Source of the DNA: Montifringilla adamsi
Taxonomy: Eukaryota; Chordata; Aves; Passeriformes; Passeridae
Reading direction: 5' to 3'
DNA length: 64,000 nucleotides
NCBI GenBank assembly: GCA_017590115.1
Contig: JAGGNK010007027.1
Coordinates: forward strand, 1 to 64,000
Below the pieces are notes generated by a model. The model ran no database searches. It had not been told where the DNA came from and saw nothing but the letters and a program-made list of their open reading frames with translations. Each line of letters starts with the position of its first letter. The stretch's first letter is position 1. Shown one piece after another: positions 31,301-39,549 of this stretch. A program made the translations under genes and the position numbers.

Positions 31301-32667
31301 TCCCACCCAGTGCCACCCTGCCCTGGCAGGGACACCTTCCCCTGTGCCAGGCTGCTCCAGCCCCAGTGTCCAGCCTGGCCTTGGGCACTGCCAGGGATCC
31401 AGGGGCAGCCCCAGCTGCTCTGGGCACCCTGTGCCAGGGCCTGCCCACCCTGCCAGGGAACAATTCCTCATTGCCCAGATCCCACCCAGCCCTGCCCTCT
31501 GGCACTGGCAGCCATTCCCTGGCTCCTGTCCCTGCCTCCCTTGGTTTGCAGATGCTGGAGCTCAGCAGCCAGGCCAGCAGCACCAGATCCACACAGGACG
31601 TGCTCGAGGCTCCTTTGCTCCAGGTGCCTCTAAAGACAGGGAGAGCTTTGGGCTGGTGCTGGCCCAGGAATCAAAGGCAGCTGTGCCTCCCCAAAATGTG
31701 CTTTGGCCAAGGCAGTGCTTTCACTAGGGGAATGTTTCAGTGGCAGGTTTGGGCCACAACATTCCCAATCCCAGTTTGGTGGGAAAGGGTCTGACAGTGA
31801 AGATATCTGTGCTGATTTTTGTACCTCCCTTGCTGATTTTTGTACCTCCCTTGCTGATTTTTGTACCACTCCTGACAGCAGCTGGTTTCTCATTCCAAAC
31901 TCAGCTCAGAATTGTTTCGTCTGAGGGCACTGGGGTGAGCAGAGGGATGGAGCAGCTCTGTGAGGAAAGGCTGGCACAGCTGGGATTGCTCAGCCTGGGG
32001 AGGGAAAGGCTCTGGGGTGGCCTCATTGTGGCCTTGCAGGGCCTGAAGGGCTCCAGGAGAGCTGCAGAGGGACTGGGGACAAGGGATGGAGGGACAGGAG
32101 CCAGGGAATGGCTGCCAGTGCCAGAGGGGAGGGTTCTTGACAAATCTCTCTTCCCCTACAGCCCAGTTACCATTTGGTGTTTGTTCCCAATCAAAACTTT
32201 GATTATTTTTTTTTTAATTTTCTGTCCCAAACAAGACTCTGAGCCCTGGGGTTATTCTTGAGAAGCACTTCCATCTTGCTCCCAAGGCTGGAACAGGATT
32301 TTAGGGAGGGTATGACACTGTTGGCCCTGTGGGAATTGTAAGGCCTGAGAAAGCCACTTGATGTGTGCAGAACAATCCCAATGTTGTTTAATAATCCCAG
32401 TGTTTCTGAGCAAACAGGATGGGGCAGCTGGAGAGACCTAATCCTCACTTCCTCTTTGTTTCCCAGTTTCTGAGCAAGCCCCCCAGTGCTCCGCAGCCTT
32501 TCCCTCCTCGAGAAGAGCTCCTGGTTTGTGACAAGCTGACAGTGATTCCAGAGCAACCCCAAAGCCTCACGGAAGGGCCTGGGGATGAGGGGACACCAGA
32601 GCTCCCTCTGGACTCTGCACGAGGAGACTCCGACTCAGGAGTGGGAGCAGCCTCAGGAGAAGCCTAA
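22330..32667 (+). CDS. IL10RB: IL10RB, interleukin-10 receptor subunit beta (gene-level entry, 7 exons, exon 4 defective at its 5' edge)
   Basis: This is the accessory, TYK2-linked chain of the receptors for IL-10, IL-22, IL-26 and interferon lambda, a single-pass plasma-membrane protein. Exons: 22330-22378, 24436-24559, 25928-26097, 27711-27867, 29911-30061, 30311-30468 and 32467-32667. Signal peptide MAAALRAALCSGLLLLG is followed by VSGMVPEPQNVRITSVN (human GMVPPPENVRMNSVN). D2b has LEPWTVYCVRVQ and NKAGQLS...CEQTTH, nearly identical to human. The membrane exon ends FPQHLKE (human LPQHLKE). The listed exons total 1010 nt, one nucleotide short of a multiple of three, because exon 4 enters in the wrong phase and lacks the GPP-containing start of D2. 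The start codon is 1.4 kb past the IFNAR2 stop. Identity is firm; the integrity of exon 4 is not. Confidence 0.92.
22755..23005 (+). mobile_element. CR1-like copy, second subfamily
   Basis: gagggaacggcctcaggctg to cactgcctgggctgggaggg; IL10RB intron 1. A near-twin of 33650-33890 and 55910-56150. Confidence 0.8.
23165..23490 (+). mobile_element. CR1-like copy
   Basis: gaaatcagagggactttgga, conserved core, end gtgagggccctcccagccca and tgtgatttg. IL10RB intron 1. Confidence 0.9.
23690..23755 (+). mobile_element. CR1-like terminus
   Basis: cctttacggtctcttccagc followed by tgatgattctgtgaa. IL10RB intron 1. Confidence 0.55.
23756..24435. other. IL10RB intron 1, distal part, no exon seen
   Basis: AT-rich unique sequence up to the D1a acceptor; no further repeat recognised. 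Confidence 0.45.
24436..24559 (+). CDS. IL10RB: IL10RB exon 2: D1 first half
   Basis: Acceptor tcccacag, donor AAGAG then gtgggg, phase 1 to 2. It encodes VSGMVPEPQNVRITSVNL and continues through STLQWDAPRFSRGNLTYTVQ, colinear with the human chain including the NLT glycosylation sequon. Confidence 0.95.
24900..25160 (-). mobile_element. CR1-like copy with an ATCCC run at its 3' end
   Basis: (atccc)n of about six units at 24905-24937 replaces part of the CR1 end, then cagtgccaccctgccagggc and the reverse-strand core. IL10RB intron 2. Confidence 0.9.
25385..25515 (+). mobile_element. CR1-like 3' fragment
   Basis: gatcaaggccaggttggaca to tagggtccctttaacccaca and ggttctgttcc. IL10RB intron 2. 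Confidence 0.8.
25928..26097 (+). CDS. IL10RB: IL10RB exon 3: D1 second half
   Basis: Acceptor ccctgcag, donor GACA then gtgagc, phase 2 to 1. It encodes IYYPGDTYETLRTD and continues with CDVSSLSPYGSYVLRLRAE, then SPWVTLTFKPMDD; human has CDFSSLSKYGDHTLRVRAE and FCPVDD. The first cysteine of the usual D1 pair (human DKCMN) has no counterpart in this reading. Confidence 0.93.
26254..26770 (+). mobile_element. Rearranged LTR of an endogenous retrovirus
   Basis: It has the 3' LTR block (ccaccctaaaccctccatct) also seen at 212, and the terminal cagttccagggttccaaca seen at 5027-5050. An internal 91-bp segment starting ttggatgtttatgttttctt is duplicated (26259 and 26352). The middle is replaced by AT-rich sequence. 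IL10RB intron 3. No viral coding region. Confidence 0.65.
26650..27104. repeat. Nested AT-rich duplication with a ~140-bp second-order repeat
   Basis: acattgaactataaaatctt through ggaggagattttcagacaaa to aaggaacatttctattttc occurs at about 26771-26908 and again at 26964-27102. A leading block tataatttaattacatttta occurs at about 26655 and 26918. The LTR end sits between the copies. Confidence 0.9.
27677..27706. repeat. (TCTTC)6 microsatellite at the IL10RB exon 4 acceptor
   Basis: Six TCTTC units form the entire polypyrimidine tract before cctcag at 27710. It is the complement of the GAGAA motif of the 375-1361 array. Confidence 0.95.
27711..27867 (+). CDS. IL10RB: IL10RB exon 4: D2 first half, 5' edge missing
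   Basis: From 27712 the frame reads SDSGALHVDVSGPFAEHEQ and on to YRILYWKRGSRDTD-ASASR, matching human ADSLHMRFLAP to VQYWKNGTDEK, with a donor CGG then gtatgc in phase 0. The only acceptor (cctcag at 27710) leaves one leading base where two are needed to follow exon 3. About 11 codons including the family GPP motif are absent. A (TCTTC)6 run fills the upstream position. In the frame dictated by exon 3 a stop appears within 26 codons. Confidence 0.75.
27960..28370 (+). mobile_element. CR1-like copy, long
   Basis: Starts gagctctggagccaggtggg, includes the 5' segment, core and end gaagtccctcccgtcccaac and gattctgtgattct. It lies less than 100 nt after IL10RB exon 4. Confidence 0.92.
28371..29284. 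other. IL10RB intron 4, no exon seen
   Basis: Unique sequence with several short overlapping frames on both strands; none is splice-bounded or receptor-like. Confidence 0.4.
29285..29600 (-). mobile_element. Older CR1-like copy
   Basis: atcacagaatcacagagttg, gtggtcatccgttcctgcc, acccatgtccccaagtgcca, tttttaacacttccaggggt. This is the classic CR1 end, with an AAAAAATGTT duplication near 29530. IL10RB intron 4. Confidence 0.8.
29911..30061 (+). CDS. IL10RB: IL10RB exon 5: D2 second half
   Basis: Acceptor gtttgcag, donor AATG then gtaacc, phase 0 to 1. It encodes VAELDTRHSSEVLAQ, LEPWTVYCVRVQALIPEW and NKAGQLSRELCEQTTHN, one of the best conserved parts of IL10RB. Confidence 0.95.
30080..30236 (-). 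mobile_element. CR1-like 3' fragment
   Basis: gatcatggaatcacactggg to agggatccaggggcagccac. It fills most of the short IL10RB intron 5. Confidence 0.88.
30311..30468 (+). CDS. IL10RB: IL10RB exon 6: transmembrane helix and juxtamembrane region
   Basis: Acceptor ctctggcag, donor AAAGAG then gtttgt, phase 1 to 0. A helix of about 24 hydrophobic residues (WIIVTVLVGSMLVVGTAVTA) is followed by YLYRLTKHVFCPSYIFPQHL. The human counterpart is KKTKYAFSPRNSLPQHLKE, the region that binds TYK2. Confidence 0.94.
30855..30985 (+). mobile_element. CR1-like 3' fragment
   Basis: agagcagcctgggctgtgga to ccatccaactcaaaccattc and tctgtgattctgtgg. IL10RB intron 6. Confidence 0.8.
31255..31545 (-). mobile_element. 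CR1-like copy
   Basis: atcacagaatcccaactggg, tgggttgggagggaccttaa, then reverse-strand core to ggctcctgtccctgcc. IL10RB intron 6. Confidence 0.92.
31810..31870. repeat. Three copies of a 22-bp unit (tgctgatttttgtaccwccc)
   Basis: tgctgatttttgtacctccc occurs at 31810 and 31832, with a diverged third copy at 31854. Confidence 0.9.
31925..32130 (+). mobile_element. CR1-like 5' segment
   Basis: gggtgagcagagggatggag, cagcctggggagggaaaggc, gacaagggatggagggacag; ends before the core. IL10RB intron 6. Confidence 0.75.
32467..32667 (+). CDS. IL10RB: IL10RB exon 7: cytoplasmic tail and stop
   Basis: Acceptor tttcccag. It encodes a 66-residue Pro/Glu/Ser-rich tail beginning FLSKPPSAPQPFPPREEL, then DKLTVIPE (human DKLSVIAE), and ending TAA. 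It contains no tyrosine, consistent with an accessory chain that does not itself dock STATs. Confidence 0.92.
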   Translation, partial: FLSKPPSAPQPFPPREELLVCDKLTVIPEQPQSLTEGPGDEGTPELPLDSARGDSDSGVGAASGEA

Positions 32668-32832
32668 ATATCCTCCTCATTCTTCCCTGGAAAAGGAGAA
32701 GCAAATGGACTTCTGGGTTTATCTCACTGCTGTTCTCCAGCAGGAAAACCCCACAGCCAAACATGGGGTCACACACTTTTGACAGAATCATTTTATTTTT
32801 TTAAGTACAAGAAACTTGGCTCTAAATGAGGA

Positions 32833-32838
32833 ATTAAA
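32833..32838 (+). terminator. Candidate poly(A) signal of IL10RB (ATTAAA)
   Basis: ATTAAA 166 nt after the IL10RB stop. A short 3' UTR is plausible, but other AT-rich signals follow over the next 300 nt. Confidence 0.35.
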
Positions 32839-33539
32839 AGATCCATCACTTTTGCCACTGGTGGCTGTGGCTCCCTGAGGAGTTGTAGCAATTCCGGCAC
32901 TGATTATGACACTAAAAAGGAAACGTCATGTTTATATAGAATACTAATTAATTTAACTTTGATGACATATTTATTGCAAAAAGTAATCAAAACGTTTATA
33001 AAAGAAAATCGTATTTTGTAAGGAAAGACCTGATCTGGTTTATTTTTTCCTAATGAGAAATGATGTGTTTTTAAGGATATCCCCACGGGAATCATCTTTC
33101 TATGGAATTTATTCTTCCCTGATGCAAAGTTGTGACGTTTTTAGGGTGGGATGAACTGATGTCTGTGGGAAACTTGGCAGCTGAAGTGGGAATTAAATTA
33201 GGTTCGTTTTAATTATCTGCTGATGTGTATTGTTAATTTTAAAAATCCAGGGAGCTGTGACTCCCTGCTCCAAACGCAGCCTCACCTGCACAGGTGGGTA
33301 AGGGCTGTCCCCAGCCTGGGGCAGGAGTGGGACCTTTGCACGGGGCACGGACTGGGTTTGTGTCACTGCGTCAGAGTGAGAGTGAGAAATTAAACTCTGT
33401 CACCAAAGGGAACCTTCCAGGAGTGAAGCGGTGTCTCAGCGTGACGTGGGAATTGCACGGTTTTGGGGGTTTGTTACTTGTTGGGTAAATATCTCCTTTT
33501 TGGGAGTGCTTGCAGGAAGAAATCAGGAATTGATTCCAT
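32839..33539. other. Intergenic 3' of IL10RB, no gene seen
   Basis: AT-rich, then mixed unique sequence; short open frames without features. Confidence 0.45.
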
Positions 33540-33920
33540 CCATTTCCATCTCCCAGCTCCCCTCAGAGGAGGCTCAGGGGGACCTTCCCAGTGTCCCCAA
33601 GTCCCTGCCAGGAGGGGACAGCCGGGGGGGTCGGGCTCTGCTCCAGGGAACAGGGACAGGAGCAGAGGGAACGGCCTCAGGCTGGGCCAGGGCAGGCTCA
33701 GCTGGGCCAGCAGCAGGAATTTGCCCATGGCAAGGGTGCTCAGGCCTTGGCAGGGGCTGCCCAGGGAGCTTTGCAGTGCCCATCCCTGCAGGTGTCCCCT
33801 GCAGGTGGCACTGAGTGCTCTGGGCTGGGCACAAGGTGGCCATGGGGCACAGCTGGCACTGCCTGGGCTGGGAGGGCTGTGCCTGCCCCAGGGATTTGGG
33901 ATGCTGGGATTCTATGGAAT
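33540..33920 (+). mobile_element. CR1-like copy, second subfamily
   Basis: gaggctcagggggaccttcc, agtccctgccaggaggggac and gggaacggcctcaggctggg, to gggatttgggatgctgggat. About 870 nt past the IL10RB stop. Confidence 0.8.
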
Positions 33921-34439
33921 CTGTACCTGGTTTTTCTGCACTTTTTAATTTTGGTCACATTCTTTCATGGGGAATATGGAATTTATTGAATTGATTTTTT
34001 TTCAAACGATTTTGTTTCATTGGTGCTTTTCTGCCCCTCTCCCCAAGGCTGCTCTGGGAATGCTGATCCTGTGTCTGGATCAGCACTCCAAGGAACCAGC
34101 CCAGCTCCCTGTGTGTTCCCTGTCCCTCCTCCCACAGCTTCTTTCTATATTTTCTTTTCCCCCATTTTCTCCCCTTTTATTTTGGTTTTTAGAGTGGCAA
34201 AATGCCCGCTGCACATGGATCTGAGGAGGGGCTGGAGATCCCTGCCTCTCCCTCCGTGCTCCTGGAGCTGCTCTGCTGGAATGCAGCTCCTGGCTCTGCT
34301 GAGGCTGATAAGGCAGAGACGAGGCTGTGCCACTTGAGTGCAGGCTCACTGCTGAGCCAGACCAGGGCAGAAATGACAGCTGGGGCTGCTCAGGGCTGTT
34401 GGGAGTTCAGATGGAAGCAGGACAAGTGTCTGCAAGGAC

Positions 34440-34550
34440 ATCATGGCACAGGGTGCCCAGAGCAGCTGGGGCTGCCCCTGCATCCCTGGCAGTGTCGGAC
34501 ACTGAGGCTGGAGCAGCCTGGCACAGGGGAAGGTGTCCCTGCCCCACGGC
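34440..34550 (+). mobile_element. CR1-like core fragment
   Basis: cacagggtgcccagagcagc to aggtgtccctgcccc; diverged in the middle (gtgtcggacactgaggctgg). Confidence 0.8.
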
Positions 34551-36119
34551 CTTGGACACTTCCAGGCTGCTAAAATCAACCCAGATGTGTTTGTTCAGGC
34601 TGCCGTGCACTTTGGCTTGCTGCAGAAATCTTCCTGCCCCACACCCAGGAAAGCTTTTGTGGGTGAGAGGCCTCTTCCTGTGCCACAGCTCCCGGGAGTC
34701 ACAGCAGGAGCCAGGCCTGGGGACCAGGGGCAGCCTCTGCCTGTCCCCACGTGGGCTGGGTGGCCCCACAGGGAAGAAATAATTTAGAGGAGGAGCAATA
34801 ATTTAGAGGGAAGCAGCAATTCACTGGAGAGCTCATCTTGAGCTGAGCTTGTGGACATTGCAATGACAACAAATCAATAAATCAGGTGAACTTTGACCAC
34901 GTGCTGATGTAAACTGAAAGTACAGGGGGATGCTGGAGGCTGCTCACTCTGGTACGGAGTGTTCTGGCAAAGCCAGACACAAAACAGGGCCCTCGAAGGC
35001 CTGGGAGTGCTTGGGGAAAGATTTCAGACCTGAAATGCAAAGAAAAGTGGAATGAATAAGGAATAGGAAGTGAGGAAAACGGAAGGAGGAGAGTCTGAGC
35101 TCGTGGTCAGCAAGCAGATTCCAGGAGAGGGCAAAGAGGGAAGGCAGAAAGGAGCAGTTCAGAGAACACCAGCCACGGGAGGGGAGGGACGAAGAGGAAC
35201 CGGAGCCCGGGAGCACCCAGGGGTCAGGGACACAGCCACCCCCTGCTCCACGTTGTTATCTCTCCCTGCTGGGAACTTTGGGGACTTCCCTGCCCAGCAG
35301 GTCCCCCCCAGTCCAGGAGTCCAGCTGAACAGCAGAGCCAGAGAGGCTTTCAGAAAAATCCCTACCAAGCTCTAGAAAAGCTTTTAAATTGATTCTTAAC
35401 CAGAAACACTTGTGCTTGTAACTTCATGCCTTTTTTTTTTTTTTTTTTTTTTCCAGACTGGGAAAAATCCATTATCACCTGGCAAAATGTCATTTTCTAG
35501 GATTCATCATCCTAGAAAATTATTATTGAATAAGTGTGGTGCAGAGCAAGGCTCTTCCCTTGGGATTGTACTGCTGTGAAAAGCAGGGCTGCAAAAAGCT
35601 GCTTTACAGGAAGAGCTGTGAATAATCCACCGGCTTTGGGCCACCTGTGAGCAATGTCCTGGAAATATTCCTTCCTTAGGGACTGGAGTTCCTGAAGTTC
35701 ATTGTGCATTCCCTCGGGCCATTACTGCAGACACTGAGGGCATGCAATGATGGTGGCATCACAGAGACAGAAGAGAAGCCCCTGGGGACACCTGAGAGGG
35801 GAAATCCTCACTCCAGCATCACCGATGAGCATCACCAACCCCAGGGCTCCCCGCTGCAGAAAGCACCAAAGAACCTGCTGAACAACTTCTTCCATTTCCC
35901 CATCAGCTCTGCCAGCAGTCACTCAACTCTCCTCTCTAATTTCCAGCCCCTCCTCTCTGCCCCTCTGGGTCTGTGGCAGGTTTTGAAGCCATGTTACAGT
36001 TCCTCAGAGAGGTTCTCCCATCTGGGTGAGGGTCCTGACAAGAGGATTTGCAGTGGGTTGGGTTCTCAGCCCTGCTGACCCAGGGGTGAACCCGGGCTCT
36101 GGAGCTCCCCTGAACAGGG
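34551..36119. other. Intergenic between IL10RB and IFNAR1, no gene seen
   Basis: Contains a 22-nt poly(T) run at about 35431-35452. Open frames are short and composition-driven. Nothing assignable. Confidence 0.45.
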
Positions 36120-36185
36120 CAGAGCTCAGTGATCTCTGAGAAATTCCAGCCTGGAGAGGAGAAGCTCCAGGGAGAGCTCAGAGGG
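36120..36185 (+). mobile_element. CR1-like fragment
   Basis: cctggagaggagaagctcca gggagagctcagag only. Confidence 0.6.
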
Positions 36186-36339
36186 ATTCTAAATGTTCTC
36201 CATGAAGATGGAACTTGCAGATGTGTTCAAAATTACACATTTGGAAGGCACACAGGCTGTAAAAAGAGGTTTATGCCAGGCTTTCCTCATTCTTTCAGCC
36301 TGGTCGATGCCACCTAGGACACTTCTGTCCTTCCAAACC

Positions 36340-36515
36340 TAATCCCAGCATCATCAAGGCTGGAAGAGCCCTTTGGGATCATCCAGTCACACCTCAGCAC
36401 CAGCATCACCCCAAACCCTGTCCCCAAGGCCACATCCAGACACCTCTGGGGCACTTTCAGAGACAGTCACTCCAAACCTCCCTGGGGAAATCATTCCAAT
36501 GCCTGACCCAAAAGA
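36340..36515 (-). mobile_element. CR1-like 3' fragment
   Basis: aatcccagcatcatcaaggc, gtccccaaggccacatccag, tcactccaaacctccctggg; reverse of the subfamily at 3465. Confidence 0.75.
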
Positions 36516-37499
36516 TGATCCTTCCTGCTGTTCAGCACTGCTGAGGCCCTGTGCAGAGCTGCGAGCAGGGCTGGGGAGTCAGGAGGAGGACAAGGAACAC
36601 ACAGGAGATGTTGTTTGGTGGTCTGGGGAAAGGAGTCTGATGGCAGAATAAAGAGAGTGTTAAAAAATGGGAAAGGCTTCTGAGGGCAGGGGATGAAATC
36701 ACCTGTGCTCTGCGTCCCTGAGGGAGCTGAGAGCAGGTACAGGACTGCAACAAAACAGAGACAAGGAAAGTTTTCTAATGATGAAACAAACAAAAAACCC
36801 CAGAGGTGATGTTGCCTGAGAAGGGGGATATTACACAAATTCCTTGGGAAGGGTAGATAGATCTGATCCCTCCTTGGGCTCCCTGAGGTCCTTCCTTCCT
36901 GGAGCACTGTTCCTACACTTCTCACACAGTGAAGTGCTGTATTTGCCCCTTTCATCCTGTTCCAGAGCTGACATGAGAAGAAACCACCAAATTATGTCTT
37001 CATTGTCTGCCAGCCAACAGAAATAAACCCAGCAGAGCCCAAACTCCAGCAGGCTTTGTTTCCTCCATCACAGGAGCGTTTTGGGACAGACATCAATGGC
37101 CACAGGGACACACAGCGTCCCCCCCCCGGCCGCCTGTGCTCTGCAGATAGCTCTGCTCTCCTCACAGGCTGGGCAGCACCAGCTTCTGCTCCTTTCTTCT
37201 GACATCGGTGAGGAAGTTGCATTCAAACTCAGCAGAAGACAAACTGTCAACATTTACTAGGTTATAAAATGTTTCTAGCAGTGCCAGACTGGTTCAGCAG
37301 TTTCCGTTCAAAATGGTGACCCTGAGGTGTGGTTACATAAAGAAATGCCATAATCAGGTTTCCTTATCAGCTGCTGGGACGGGAGGTGACAGCCCTGTGA
37401 GGCTGAGCGTGCCTCGGGCTCAGCCGTGCCTCAGCAATGCCCCTCACGCTGCTGGAGCCCGGGATGGATCCCTACAGGCTCAGCAGTCCGGGGGCCTGG
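36516..37499. other. Intergenic, no gene seen
   Basis: Unique sequence with no convincing frame, RNA or tandem repeat. Confidence 0.4.
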
Positions 37500-37810
37500 A
37501 GCCTCCCCGTGCCCAGGAGAGGCCGGGGGAGCTGGGGCTGCTCAGCCTGGAGAGGAGCCCCAGCCCTGGCTGGCCCTGGGTGGGTCCCTGGGTGTGTCCC
37601 TGGTGTCCCTGGGTGTGTCCCTGGGTGGGTCTCTGGCTGTCCCTGGGTGTGTCCCTGGCTCTGGCCCTGGCTGTCCCTGTGTCTGTCCCTGGCTGTCCCT
37701 GTGTCTGTCCCTGGGTGTCCCCTGTGCCCTGGCTCTGGGTGACCCAGAGGTGGCACCAGGTCAGCACTGTGGGCCTTTCCATCCTGACCCATCCTGGGAT
37801 TCTGGGATCT
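37500..37810 (+). mobile_element. CR1-like copy whose middle is a TGTCCCTGGGTG minisatellite
   Basis: Begins gctggggctgctcagcctgg and ends gggcctttccatcctgaccc, attctgggat. Between 37570 and 37735 the CR1 body is replaced by about fourteen degenerate 12-mer units (gtgtccctgggt, ctgtccctgtgt, gctctggccctg). Confidence 0.85.
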
Positions 37811-38274
37811 GAAGAGCAGCAGACATGCAGCACCCCATGGCACAACAGGCAGCAGCAGTGAGGAACATTTCTATCCAAAAGTCAGTCTGTGTTCTCCCTA
37901 AGAAGCAAAGCCTGTCCTGATTATAACAGCCAGGATGTTGAGGGCACAGACCTTTGCCCACCAGAGTTTCAAATCCTCCTCTCTGAAAACATTGGTCTGC
38001 CCGCTGAGGGCTGGGAAGTGAAAGGTGAACACCTGACTTTACCTCCCCAAGCCTGCAGCTGGCCCATGGTAAATATGACACAAAAAAAAAACCAGAAGAG
38101 GAGCTCTCTGATCTTGTGGTCAGAACTTGTGGCTGGCAAAAGAGAGCTGAGCCCAAGCCCCAGTTCAGGGGCTGTAACACTCACACTGCATTTAATGTTC
38201 ACTGCAGCATTCAATTGGACATTTCAGAAATGGACAAACTGCAGCTAAAGAGAGATTCCTCCCTTCCCAGACAA
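37811..38274. other. Intergenic, no gene seen
   Basis: Unique sequence between two CR1 elements. Confidence 0.4.
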
Positions 38275-38710
38275 TCACAGAATCATGGAATGGCCTGGAC
38301 TGGAAGGGACCCCAAATCCCACCCAGTGCCACCCTGCCATGGCAGGGACACCTTCCCCTGTGCCAGGCTGCTCCAGCCCCAGTGTCCAGCCTGGCCTTGG
38401 GCACTGCCAGGGATCCAGGGGCAGCCCCAGCTGCTCTGGGCACCCTGTGCCAGGGCCTGCCCACCCTGCCAGGGAACAATTCCTCATTGCCCAGATCCCA
38501 CCCAGCCCTGCCCTCTGGCACTGGCAGCCATTCCCTGGCTCCTGTCCCTGCAGGCCTTGTCCCCAGTCCCTCTGCAGCTCTCCTGGAGCCCCTTCAGGCC
38601 CTGCCAGGGGCTCTGAGCTCTCCCTGGAGCTTCTCTCCAGGTGAGCACCCCCAGCTCTCCCAGCCTGGCTCCAGAGGGGCTCCAGCCCTGGAGCAGATCC
38701 GTGACCCTGG
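38275..38710 (-). mobile_element. CR1-like copy, among the longest
   Basis: aatcacagaatcatggaatg, tggactggaagggaccccaa, reverse-strand core, then ttctctccaggtgagcaccc and ccctggagcagatccgtga. Confidence 0.93.
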
Positions 38711-38859
38711 GTTTGTGCCAAGGGCTGTGCAGGGCCGGTGACCGCCGCGTGTGCCTCCAGCTCGGGCTGTGCTGTGACTTGGTGACACCGGTCGGGGCCT
38801 GGGGCGGCACGGCGAGCTCCGGGAGGGGCAGGGGCTCCCCACACCGCCCTGAGAGCGCC

Positions 38860-39300
38860 TTCACACAGCCCCGACACCAACCCGACACAGCCCTCACACA
38901 GCCCTCTGACACAGCTCCGATACAGCCCCCACACTGCCCTCAGAGAGCCACGACACTGCACTGACACAGCCCCGACAGCCCTGACCGCCCTCACAGCCCC
39001 GACCGCCCTCACACAGCCCTGACCGCCCTCACAGCCCCAACACCGCCCTCACAGCCCCGACACCGCCCTCACACAGCCCTGACCGCCCTCACAGCCCCGA
39101 CCGTCCCTCACAGCCTCGACACCGCCCTCACACAGCCCTGACATCGCCCTCACAGCCCCGATACCGCCGTCACACAGCCCTGACCGCCCTCACAGCCCCG
39201 ACACCGCCCTCACACAGCCCTGACATCGCCCTCACACAGCCCTGACATCGCCCTCACAGCCCCGACACTGCCCTCACACAGCCCTGACCGCCCTCAGAGC
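38860..39300. repeat. GC-rich minisatellite upstream of IFNAR1 (cacagccctgaccgccct-like units)
   Basis: About twenty-five units of 17-20 bp alternating ccctcacagccccgac, accgccctcacacagccctg and catcgccct. It runs to within 60 nt of the IFNAR1 start codon. Confidence 0.92.
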
Positions 39301-39356
39301 GCCCGGGCCGCTCCGCGCAAGCGCGGCCGCCGGCGCTTCCGGCAGCGCTACCCTGG
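39290..39356 (+). promoter_or_regulatory. IFNAR1: CpG-rich proximal promoter of IFNAR1
   Basis: Short CpG-dense block (cgcgcaagcgcggccgccgg) directly upstream of the start codon. CTTCCGG at 39336-39342 is a classic ETS core on the minus strand (CCGGAAG), 15 nt before the ATG. A minisatellite ends where this block begins. Confidence 0.55.
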
Positions 39357-39549
39357 ATGGCGGAGCCCGGGGCTGGAGTGGCGGCGGAGCCCGGGGATGG
39401 ATGGACGGAGGAGCCGGAGGAGCCCGGGGATGGATGGACGGAGAAGCCATGGGGTAGAAGGACGGCGGAGCGGCGGCAGCTGTGGGTGCCGGGCGGGCTC
39501 TGGCTGGCGGCTGTGCTGCCGCTGCTGCTGGTCCCGCTGCCCTGCGCAG
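39357..39549 (+). CDS. IFNAR1: IFNAR1 exon 1: start and signal peptide
   Basis: The first in-frame ATG is at 39357 in ctggATGg. A signal core LWLAAVLPLLLVPLPCA sits near residues 46-62, behind an unusual ~40-residue hydrophilic leader that contains a duplicated EPGDGWTE segment. No other in-frame ATG exists downstream in the exon, so either the long leader is real or translation starts at a non-AUG codon. Donor GCAG then gtgggt, phase 1. Confidence 0.85.
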
